Of a stretch of DNA of 64,000 nucleotides, positions 54,052 through 61,463 are shown one piece after another. The translations under genes and the position numbers were made by a program. How positions within the stretch are numbered: position 1 is the first letter of the stretch; each line of letters opens with the position of its first letter. The DNA is from Parabacteroides faecis (GTDB taxonomy: Bacteria; Bacteroidota; Bacteroidia; Bacteroidales; Tannerellaceae): positions 62,001-126,000 of the forward strand of contig NZ_BMPB01000006.1 of the NCBI RefSeq assembly GCF_014647375.1, in the 5' to 3' direction. The notes under the pieces are model-generated. The model worked only from the letters and a program-made list of their open reading frames with translations. It had not been told where the DNA came from and ran no database searches.

Positions 54052-55041
54052 TTAGTCCGCAATTCCGAACTTTTCCGGAATAGAATCCATTATATCAAAC
54101 AGTTCGGATACCGTTTCAGCGCGAAGCATGGCAACGCGTGTCTGCTTGAAATCAGAAATACCCTTGAAAAGAGGGGTGGCTGCCAGGTGGCGTCGGATAT
54201 GTAAGATGCCACGGCGTTCGTCCAAACGCTCCACACTTTGGTTGACCTGCTGTTTGAGGATATCCAGATACCAGGAGAATTTTTCTTCCGGTAACGCTTC
54301 TCCGGTAGTCAGGAAATGTTTTACTTCACGGAATATCCAGGGGCGGCCGATGCTTCCGCGACCGATCATCACGCCATCCACTCCGTAGTCTTCGAAACGC
54401 TGTTTGCATATTTCTGCAGAAGTCACGTCTCCGTTTCCGATAATGGGAATATGCATGCGCGGATTCTTTTTAACTTCACCGATCAGTGTCCAGTCCGCTT
54501 CACCGGTGTACATCTGGGCGCGGGTTCGTCCGTGAATGGAAAGGGCGGCGATACCGCAGTCCTGCAATTGTTCGGCCAGATCGACGATGATCTTGTTATC
54601 GGCATCCCATCCCAGGCGGGTTTTCACTGTGACCGGAATATTGACGGCTTTCACAACTTCTTTCGTTATCTCGAGCATCAGGGGAATATTACGGAGCATG
54701 CCTGCCCCGGCTCCTTTACCCGCCACTTTTTTTACGGGACAACCGAAATTGATGTCGAGGATATCCGGACGGGCAGCTTCGCATATCCGGGCAGCTTCCA
54801 CCATGGCGCTGACTTCCTTGCCATATATCTGTATAGCGACCGGCCGTTCATCTTCTGCAACGGTCAGTTTTTCTTGTGTCTTGTTGACGCTGCGGATCAA
54901 TGCATCGCTCGATACAAATTCCGTATATACCATATCTGCACCGAAACGTTTACACATCAGACGGAAAGAGATATCCGTAACATCTTCCATCGGTGCCAGA
55001 AACACCGGGTGTTCACCTAAATCTATTGAGCCTATCTTCAT
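54052..55041 (-). CDS. dus: tRNA-dihydrouridine synthase, DusB-like
   Basis: 329 residues. FMN-binding TIM barrel: 'FLAPMEDVTDISFRLMCKRFG', catalytic Cys101 in 'DINFGCPVKKVAGKGAGAG', 'SIHGRTRAQMYTGEADW', 'IIGNGDVTSAEIC', 'GVMIGRGSIGRPWIF'. It reduces uridine to dihydrouridine in the tRNA D-loop with NAD(P)H. Length and motifs are normal for the DusB group. It is a single gene, divergent from the BlaI-like repressor, and followed by the candidate small RNA. Confidence 0.93.
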   Translation of the reverse strand: MKIGSIDLGEHPVFLAPMEDVTDISFRLMCKRFGADMVYTEFVSSDALIRSVNKTQEKLTVAEDERPVAIQIYGKEVSAMVEAARICEAARPDILDINFGCPVKKVAGKGAGAGMLRNIPLMLEITKEVVKAVNIPVTVKTRLGWDADNKIIVDLAEQLQDCGIAALSIHGRTRAQMYTGEADWTLIGEVKKNPRMHIPIIGNGDVTSAEICKQRFEDYGVDGVMIGRGSIGRPWIFREVKHFLTTGEALPEEKFSWYLDILKQQVNQSVERLDERRGILHIRRHLAATPLFKGISDFKQTRVAMLRAETVSELFDIMDSIPEKFGIAD

Positions 55042-55114
55042 ACCTTCTTATTATAGACTGCAAAAGTACAGCTTTTCCGCTAAGAATGATGATAGAATCT
55101 CCTCCATTATGAAG

Positions 55115-55154
55115 TCTACTATGTTTTATAGTAGATTAACTATGTATTGTAGTT
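55115..55154. promoter_or_regulatory. Two dyad operators upstream of the BlaI-like gene
   Basis: TCTACTAT-N5-ATAGTAGA (55115-55135) is a perfect 8-bp dyad. AACTA-N7-TAGTT (55138-55154) is a second, imperfect relative. Both resemble BlaI/MecI operators in form. The second one overlaps the -33 TTG (55153-55155) of the gene's promoter, so binding should block polymerase. The region also lies upstream of the divergent dus gene. Confidence 0.65.
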
Positions 55155-55182
55155 GTATTACTGGAAAATATAGTTATATTTG
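55153..55182 (+). promoter_or_regulatory. Promoter of the BlaI/M56 operon
   Basis: TTG (55153-55155) and TATATTTG (55175-55182) with exactly 19 bases between. Transcription would begin near 55189, about 20 bases before the ATG. Confidence 0.7.
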
Positions 55183-55209
55183 GGCATTCCTTTAATAAAA
55201 CGACAGATT

Positions 55210-55566
55210 ATGAAACGATTGACATCGAAAGAAGAAGAGATATTAGGCTATTTTTGGGCGAAAGGACCTTTGTTTGTCCGCGAATTACTCGACTTGCAGG
55301 AAGAGCCTAAGCCGCATTACAACACGCTTTCCACCATTGTCCGTACCCTGGAAGAGAAAGGGTATATCGGTTATAAGGCTTTTGGGAATACGCATCAATA
55401 TTATGCCTTGATCTCGGAAGACGAATACCGCAAGACTACATTGAAGCAGGTTGTCAACAAGTATTTTGATAATTCTTATACCCGTGTCGTCTCTACGCTG
55501 ATCGAGGAAGAAGCGTTGACGCTGGATGAATTGCAGGAGTTGATCCGGCAGATCAAGAACAAATAA
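55210..55566 (+). CDS. BlaI/MecI-family winged-helix repressor
   Basis: 118 residues from the ATG at 55210. An upstream frame would begin before the predicted transcription start, so it was not used. The N-terminal winged helix ('LTSKEEEILGYFWAKGPLFV', 'YNTLSTIVRTLEEKGYIGYK') binds DNA, and the C-terminal helices dimerise ('VSTLIEEEALTLDELQELIR'). It probably represses its own operon through the two dyads just upstream, and is inactivated by the M56 peptidase encoded 12 bases downstream. In Bacteroidota such pairs are often unrelated to beta-lactams. Confidence 0.9.
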   Translation: MKRLTSKEEEILGYFWAKGPLFVRELLDLQEEPKPHYNTLSTIVRTLEEKGYIGYKAFGNTHQYYALISEDEYRKTTLKQVVNKYFDNSYTRVVSTLIEEEALTLDELQELIRQIKNK

Positions 55567-55578
55567 AAGACTGGGTTT

Positions 55579-57270
55579 ATGGGTACTTTACTTCTATACA
55601 TATTAAAATCCACTGTTTGCCTGATCCTGTTTTATCTCGGGTTCAAGGCTTTGCTGAGTAATGATACGTTCTTTCGTTTCAACCGATGGGTGTTGTTAGG
55701 GGGAATGAGTATATGTATGTTGTTGCCTGCAATCAAGATAAAGACAGCCGAGCCGCTATTGATACAGCAACCTCTTATTCATCTGGAAGAGATGATCATG
55801 GGGGAGAGGGCAACCTCTGCGGTTCTTCCCGGTGCGGTTTCGGAAACGATGGTTACTCCAGCTGTCGAACCTGCTATGGCTATCGACTGGGGACAGGTTT
55901 TATTTCTGGTTTATCTGGCCGGAGTTCTTGTCTGTCTGGCGGTCACGTTGCTGTCGTTTCGAAAAATGTTTGTTCTTATCCGGAGTGGGCGTCAGTTGCG
56001 GCAAGGGCGTTATACATTAATATTGACTCCGGATGCCGTTTCCCCTTTTAGCTGGGGGCGGTATATCATCTTATCCGAAGATGATTATGGAAAGTATCCG
56101 GATGAGATCCTTACCCATGAAAAAATACATTTGAAATCCCGCCATTCTGTCGATCTGCTTTTTATGGAAGTGATCCTCTGGCTTCACTGGTTCAATCCGG
56201 CTGCCTGGCTGTTGAAACGCGAACTGAAGGATATCCATGAATACCAAGCCGATAAGGGCGTACTTGCTCAAGGTATCGATGCAACAAAATATCAACTGTT
56301 ACTCGTGAAAAAAGCTGTCGGCTCCAGCCTCTACACTCTTGCCAACAGCTTTAACCACAGTAAAATTAAAAAACGTATTACTATGATGTTAAAAGGTAAA
56401 TCAAACAATTGGGCCCGGTTGAAGCTGCTGCTCCTGGTTCCCGTGGGACTTATCGTCCTCAATGCTTTTGCCCGTCCGGAAGTGAACCGGCAGTTGGAGA
56501 CGCTTATCCAAAGCAAAGATAAGGATACTCCGCCGGAAGAACAACAGGATTTGAAAGAATTCTTTAAAACGGAGTTGGACAAGTATGTGAATGATACGGT
56601 TATAACGGCTTCTGCCGATAAGACCAGTGCATTTCTGAAGAAGAATACGAACATGTACGAGCTGTTTATGAATGCAAACAGTGTCGTTTTATTGAATTAC
56701 GATAAGATGCTTTCGATAGAGGAATTGCCACCTGTGCTGCAGGAACAGTTTGCTTCTCAGAAAAAGAACGGAAAGCCTGTCTCTTTTTATTTTAAGCAGG
56801 ATATAAATACACCGAAAGAAAAGGTCGATCGTACGTTGGAGATGGTAAAGGAGGCATTCCAGCAACAACAAGCAACCGTTGGAACTGATAAAGCCCCTTT
56901 CCTTTTGTTTGAAGATAGCAAACATCATATGCTCTTTTCGACGGAGAAGAAGAAGATACAAGCACCTTCTGATAATAAGAATGTGCTTCCCCCTCCTCCG
57001 CCACCCCATCCGGATGGAACAATCACTTTCAAATATAAGAGTGGGAAAGAAGACCAGGATATTCTCTTTTACGCACGCCATGCCCAGCGAGGGAAAGGGT
57101 TGGAAGGACGTATAGATAAGATATATAGCGATGATATATCGACGGTCACTATCACACTGTTTAAGAAAGCTCCGGATGGTTTGCTGGAAGGCGTGCAAGA
57201 TATTTTAAAGGATAAGATCAAGTATGACGTCGAGTATATAGTTCAGAGAAAAGAATCCATAGGTAGCTGA
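55579..57270 (+). CDS. M56-family membrane metallopeptidase, BlaR1-like, no penicillin sensor
   Basis: 563 residues. N-terminal membrane helices (about 5-25, 37-55, 105-128) flank the zinc-peptidase core: H180-E181-x-x-H184 ('LTHEKIHLKSRHSVD') with Glu221 in 'HEYQADKGV' as the likely third ligand. A further membrane helix lies near 285-300 ('LLLLVPVGLIVLNAFA'). The last 260 residues are periplasmic, contain a proline run and 'GTITFKYKSGKEDQDILFYA', and lack the penicillin-binding domain of BlaR1. It probably senses another envelope signal and triggers cleavage of the BlaI-like repressor. Confidence 0.88.
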   Translation: MGTLLLYILKSTVCLILFYLGFKALLSNDTFFRFNRWVLLGGMSICMLLPAIKIKTAEPLLIQQPLIHLEEMIMGERATSAVLPGAVSETMVTPAVEPAMAIDWGQVLFLVYLAGVLVCLAVTLLSFRKMFVLIRSGRQLRQGRYTLILTPDAVSPFSWGRYIILSEDDYGKYPDEILTHEKIHLKSRHSVDLLFMEVILWLHWFNPAAWLLKRELKDIHEYQADKGVLAQGIDATKYQLLLVKKAVGSSLYTLANSFNHSKIKKRITMMLKGKSNNWARLKLLLLVPVGLIVLNAFARPEVNRQLETLIQSKDKDTPPEEQQDLKEFFKTELDKYVNDTVITASADKTSAFLKKNTNMYELFMNANSVVLLNYDKMLSIEELPPVLQEQFASQKKNGKPVSFYFKQDINTPKEKVDRTLEMVKEAFQQQQATVGTDKAPFLLFEDSKHHMLFSTEKKKIQAPSDNKNVLPPPPPPHPDGTITFKYKSGKEDQDILFYARHAQRGKGLEGRIDKIYSDDISTVTITLFKKAPDGLLEGVQDILKDKIKYDVEYIVQRKESIGS

Positions 57271-57291
57271 AAAGAATAGGAAGAATAGTAG

Positions 57292-57315
57292 AGGAAGGCT
57301 TTGATAGGCCTTCCT
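57292..57315 (+). terminator. Hairpin after the M56 peptidase gene
   Basis: AGGAAGGC (57292-57299) pairs with GCCTTCCT (57308-57315). It is followed by a T-containing stretch and ends the BlaI/M56 operon. Confidence 0.7.
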
Positions 57316-57477
57316 TTGCTATACTTTTAGTCTGTTCATCACTCTCATTAATTATTTTTCTCCTGTACTTTGCCACTAATATATAACGGCCAAAAAACTC
57401 AATAATAAGGAACAGAGCATTAAAAGTTCGCTAGTGAGGTGGCAGAGTATAAGTAGAAGCTTGTATCTTTGTCGCTT

Positions 57478-58704
57478 ATGATAGGGATATTCTTTTTTAT
57501 TTGTCTGCTTGTCTCCTGTTCTTCCGGAGCCGGACGGCAAGAGGCCATACCTGCCGAATCTCTTCTCCGGCAGGCTGCATTCTATGAAGAACGGTTGCAA
57601 TATCTTCCTGCTTTAGCGATGTATCAACAGGCAGCGAGGTTGGCTGAAAAGGAAAAAGACAGTGTTGCTTTATCTGCTGCTTACCGGAGGATGGGAAATA
57701 TATACCGGAACCAATCCTTGAAGCATGAAGCGTTGCAATGCGAAAAAAAGGCCTTGTCTTACATCGGTAACGCCAACGATTCCCTGCGGATGGAGCTTTA
57801 TCGGGAAATAGGCGATATCCATGCCTTGACCGGAGAGGCGGATAGTGCATGCTATTATTATCAGATAGGCGGTTGCCGGATCAGTCAGGCAAAGATATTA
57901 CAACAGGGAGGACGCTGCCGGGAAGCCGAACTGTTATTGAAAGAGGAACTCGAACAAGATATTTCCGGAGAAGAGAAAGCGGAGCTCTGTCTGGCATTGG
58001 CCGACCTGAAAATCTCTTCAGGCGAATTGGAAGAAGCCGAGGACTATCTAAGCCATGTGCCCGCTTCCCATCCACATGTATATGCTTCCCTGTCCCGGAT
58101 TGCCGAGAGTCGTGGAGACAGTTTGCAGGCTGACTTTTACCGTAAAAACTATTCCCATTATTTGTCTTCCCTGCGGCAGGAGAAAGAACAGAATCAGATA
58201 GCCCAGCTACTTTTTACTTCTGAACAGAGAACGTGGGAGAATCGTTTGTCGAATGCTGAAAAGACACAAAAAGGGCAGGCCTTTCTCTGGATCGGTCTGC
58301 TGGCCGTTTGTGGAATCGGGGGCTGGGGCTATTTCCGTTACTGGAAGAAGAAGACCGTTGTTGCGTTGTCTGAAACAGAGTTCCACTCTTCTGAAGTGTA
58401 TCAGCGTTTCCACAGAAAAGAAGAATGGAAGCCGGCACCTAAAGACTGGGAAGAGTTGCTGCAGGCAGTGAACGGCACCTATCCCGAATTTCGTGAACGG
58501 CTGAAAAGGAAGATTCCGAAATTGAGTGAACAGGAATGGCGCATGTGTTGCCTGATTAAAATGGCTGTTCCCCCTTCGGTAACCGCCATGCTGCTGTGTT
58601 GTACGAATCAGGCTATTTCGATGCGCCGTGTCCGCCTGTATCAGAAAATGACGGGAGAAAAGGGGACACCGGAGCTATGCGATGCCTTTATTCGTGATTT
58701 TTAA
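57478..58704 (+). CDS. TPR-repeat membrane-anchored regulator-like protein
   Basis: 408 residues from the ATG at 57478 (the frame also has an upstream TTG, not used). N-terminal lipoprotein-type signal ('IGIFFFICLLVSC'). TPR repeats fill about residues 25-220 ('ALAMYQQAARLAEKEKDSVA', 'SAAYRRMGNIYRNQSLKHEA'). A coiled-coil stretch precedes one membrane helix at about 265-283 ('AFLWIGLLAVCGIGGWGYF'). The C-terminal cytoplasmic region ends 'LCCTNQAISMRRVRLYQKMT', reminiscent of LuxR-like helix-turn-helix parts. This architecture is widespread in Bacteroidota and thought to couple envelope sensing to transcription. TATCTTTG (57464-57471) is so close that the mRNA may be nearly leaderless. Confidence 0.75.
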   Translation: MIGIFFFICLLVSCSSGAGRQEAIPAESLLRQAAFYEERLQYLPALAMYQQAARLAEKEKDSVALSAAYRRMGNIYRNQSLKHEALQCEKKALSYIGNANDSLRMELYREIGDIHALTGEADSACYYYQIGGCRISQAKILQQGGRCREAELLLKEELEQDISGEEKAELCLALADLKISSGELEEAEDYLSHVPASHPHVYASLSRIAESRGDSLQADFYRKNYSHYLSSLRQEKEQNQIAQLLFTSEQRTWENRLSNAEKTQKGQAFLWIGLLAVCGIGGWGYFRYWKKKTVVALSETEFHSSEVYQRFHRKEEWKPAPKDWEELLQAVNGTYPEFRERLKRKIPKLSEQEWRMCCLIKMAVPPSVTAMLLCCTNQAISMRRVRLYQKMTGEKGTPELCDAFIRDF

Positions 58705-58770
58705 GCAGATGTGAACTGATGTGAAACCGCGAAAAGAGGCTTTCTTCTACTTTTGTCTGAAAAAAAGCGT

Positions 58771-59967
58771 ATGAAAAAGGTATTGTTCGGGCTCATGGCA
58801 GCCATTCTTATTAGTACCGGATGCGGATCGAAAAAGTCTTCCGGTGAGTTGCTTCAGATCGATCTGACGGCAAAAGACTTTGCTTCCGGTCAGGTGGAAA
58901 TAGCAGACGAGATAGAATCCGTCGAATACATTCCTCTGGAACTGACGGACGAATCTTTGATCGCCAATATATTGGATATAGCGGTTACCGATGAGTATAT
59001 ATTCGTTTATTCTACCCGTCAGGACGGTGTGTTGCAGTTCGACCGGAAAGGTCATTTTCTTCGTCGGATAGCGAAGACAGGAAACGGTCCGGGGGAAACG
59101 GGGCAGATCATATCGTTCACTGTGGATGAAGAAAACCGTCTTTTCTGTGTCAGTGAGTACTTCTCTACCTCTTTTTATTCTTTCTACGGAGAGTTTATCA
59201 AGAAGATAACAAGTTTGCATCCTTATTCTTATCAGCTTTCCGTCGGACCGAACGTGATGGCCGAATTGGGCAGAATGTATGTTCCGTTGAATGTTCCGGG
59301 TATGTTCAGTCTGGGAATCTTTAACTGGGCGACGGATGATACGATCGCGCTTCGCCCGACCATTGGGAATATAAACCTGATGCCGTTGGAAGAAACCAGC
59401 CTGAAAGGATGGATATATAACGGAAGCATGGACGGTTGGTTTTGCTATTCAGAAGGAACCGACACGGTCTGGAATGTGAATGCAAAAACGATTTCGCCGG
59501 CTTTCCTTGTTAACAACGGCTATTCCGCATCGGAGGAGAAGGAAATGCGTTCGTCTAAAACCGGCAATGCCTCTGTCGACGGCACATATAGTGTTTTTAA
59601 TCTCTTCGAAACGCCCCGTTTTTATTTTGCCAAATGCTTCCAAAGCTCCAATGAATCTAAATTCTTTTTATATCGACTGGATAAGCAGACCGGGGCCTTG
59701 ATCCGTGAAGCATCAGATATTGACGCCATGGAGCTATTCAAACACAACAGGGCGTTGACCGGCATCGGCATCCGCAATGAAACGGATGGCGGACTTCCTA
59801 TCTGGCCTTTCTTCTCTTATCCGGCTAAAAAGCTGATGATACAGGTGAATACAGCGGTAGAAATTGAATATCTGAAAGAAAAAGATCCGAAGTTAAAGGA
59901 ACATCCTGTGTTGCAGAAAATAACAGAAGAATCGAATCCGCTGGTTACTATTTATCATTTGCGCTAA
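58771..59967 (+). CDS. Six-bladed beta-propeller lipoprotein
   Basis: 398 residues from the ATG at 58771, which begins the lipoprotein signal (lipobox 'LISTGC'). The mature domain has propeller-like blades ('VEYIPLELTDESLIANILDI', 'YIFVYSTRQDGVLQFDRKGH', 'FLRRIAKTGNGPGETGQIIS'), as in the BF3134-like/DUF4934 families common in gut Bacteroidales. A -7 box TACTTTTG at 58748-58755 leaves a leader of about 9 bases. It lies 66 bases after the TPR regulator, likely functionally linked. Its ligand is unknown. Confidence 0.82.
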   Translation: MKKVLFGLMAAILISTGCGSKKSSGELLQIDLTAKDFASGQVEIADEIESVEYIPLELTDESLIANILDIAVTDEYIFVYSTRQDGVLQFDRKGHFLRRIAKTGNGPGETGQIISFTVDEENRLFCVSEYFSTSFYSFYGEFIKKITSLHPYSYQLSVGPNVMAELGRMYVPLNVPGMFSLGIFNWATDDTIALRPTIGNINLMPLEETSLKGWIYNGSMDGWFCYSEGTDTVWNVNAKTISPAFLVNNGYSASEEKEMRSSKTGNASVDGTYSVFNLFETPRFYFAKCFQSSNESKFFLYRLDKQTGALIREASDIDAMELFKHNRALTGIGIRNETDGGLPIWPFFSYPAKKLMIQVNTAVEIEYLKEKDPKLKEHPVLQKITEESNPLVTIYHLR

Positions 59968-60001
59968 TAAAAGGCACGAATAAATTTTGCCCACAATAAA
60001 A

Positions 60002-60048
60002 GGTCCTGTTTCTTTAAGAAACCAAAGTGTTCTTATTGAAACAGGACC
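60002..60048. terminator. Bidirectional hairpin between the propeller gene and the efflux operon
   Basis: GGTCCTGTTTC (60002-60012) pairs with GAAACAGGACC (60038-60048), with an inner TAAGAA/TTCTTA stem. It lies between two convergent genes. Confidence 0.8.
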
Positions 60049-60098
60049 GATTGTAAATTAAGGTTTGGTTAAAGTATTATGAATTCTCAAATGTTGCT

Positions 60099-61460
60099 TT
60101 ATTCTCTACCGCCACCCAACGCATGATAGAGGTTTATCATGCTTTGTATCTCGGTGAATCGGTTGGCGGTTTGTGACAATTGTGCACTTAACAGTGATTG
60201 ACGGGCTGTCAGTACTTCCAGATAGGTATTTGTTCCGTATTCCATCAATAAGGAGGTACTCTCCAACGCTTTTTCCAAAGACGTAATTTGTTTCTCGTAC
60301 AAGGCTGTCTTTGCTTTGCTGCTTTGGCAAGCCACTAATGCATCGTTGACTTCACTTCCGGCATTCAAAAGAGCCTGCTGGAATGCCAGGCTAGCTTCTT
60401 CCTGCTGGGCTTTGGCTATGCGATATTGAGCTGTGATTTGTCCTTTGTTGAACAAGGGCTGTGTCAATGAACCGACAGCCGATGCCAGGAATTTACCCGG
60501 ATTGACAATCATGCCTCCGGCCGAGTTGGTCCAACCGGCGCTTCCGCTCAACACGATAGAGGGGTAGAAAGCTGCACGCGCTTGATTTGTTGCATAGAAA
60601 GCCTGTTCCAATGAACGTTCGGCAGAACGGACATCAGGACGGTTTGCCAACAACTGCATAGGGATTCCGACAGCTATATCTTCCGGAAACTGCTGTTCGG
60701 CCAATTTGCCGCGCTCGTACCGACGAGGAGTTTCAGCAAGCAATAACGAAAGGCTGTTTTCTACCTGATTGATTTGTTCTTTCAGGTCGACTATGGATGT
60801 TTGCACACTGTAGTAGGCAGCTTCCATTTGTGAAGTGGCTGCCTCGTTTGCTAAACCGGCATCCATCAATGCACGAGTAGAAGCTACCGCCTCTTTCCAG
60901 GACTCTTCCGTTTGTTGAGAGATTAATAACTGCTCGTCCAGCATCAATAGCGTATAATAGGTGTTTGCTATTCCGGCAATCAGTTGGGTACGTATGGCCT
61001 GTTGATAGTCTTTGCTTTGGGCGTATAACGCTTTTGCTTGTTGCTTGGCATTGCGCAGACGTCCGAAAATGTCTAATTCCCAGCTGGCAGTGACAGGCAA
61101 TGTATATGTTTGAGTTGCTTTGCCACCATCGAAACTGCTTACTGTTCCTTGTGGAGTAAGGGCCAGTGAAGGCAAAAAGGCCAGTTTTGCCGACAGCAAT
61201 GATGCTTCCGCTTCTTCCACTCTCAGTTGGGCGGACGAAAGGTCTGTATTGTTTTGCAACCCCTGTTCGATAAGTGTTTGCAGCTGCGGGTCTGTAAAAA
61301 GTTCCCGCCAGTTGATATTACCGAAGTTTGTTGTATCGTTGACGACCACCTCTTCTCCGTATAAATTATCTGGAGTTGTTGTGGCCGGTTGATATTTGGT
61401 GTATATGCCGCAACTGCTAAGTAAGGCAGTTGCGGTTGTCAATACAATTATTTTCTTCAT
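60099..61460 (-). CDS. TolC/NodT-family outer-membrane efflux lipoprotein
   Basis: 453 residues with a lipobox ('TALLSSC'). Two outer-membrane efflux repeats: 'LIEQGLQNNTDLSSAQLRVE' with long coiled helices, and 'IPMQLLANRPDVRSAERSLE' with 'ARAAFYPSIVLSGSAGWTNS', the classic NodT/OprM features. It forms the outer-membrane exit duct of a tripartite RND pump. It follows the RND permease gene after only 3 bases. Exported compounds cannot be deduced. Confidence 0.93.
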   Translation of the reverse strand: MKKIIVLTTATALLSSCGIYTKYQPATTTPDNLYGEEVVVNDTTNFGNINWRELFTDPQLQTLIEQGLQNNTDLSSAQLRVEEAEASLLSAKLAFLPSLALTPQGTVSSFDGGKATQTYTLPVTASWELDIFGRLRNAKQQAKALYAQSKDYQQAIRTQLIAGIANTYYTLLMLDEQLLISQQTEESWKEAVASTRALMDAGLANEAATSQMEAAYYSVQTSIVDLKEQINQVENSLSLLLAETPRRYERGKLAEQQFPEDIAVGIPMQLLANRPDVRSAERSLEQAFYATNQARAAFYPSIVLSGSAGWTNSAGGMIVNPGKFLASAVGSLTQPLFNKGQITAQYRIAKAQQEEASLAFQQALLNAGSEVNDALVACQSSKAKTALYEKQITSLEKALESTSLLMEYGTNTYLEVLTARQSLLSAQLSQTANRFTEIQSMINLYHALGGGRE

Positions 61461-61463
61461 GTC

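Noticed and set aside
53938-54060. ATG followed by Lys codons on the plus strand as a small gene
   Set aside because: It is A/T-rich, has no recognisable product, and overlaps a well-placed minus-strand promoter and the end of dus.
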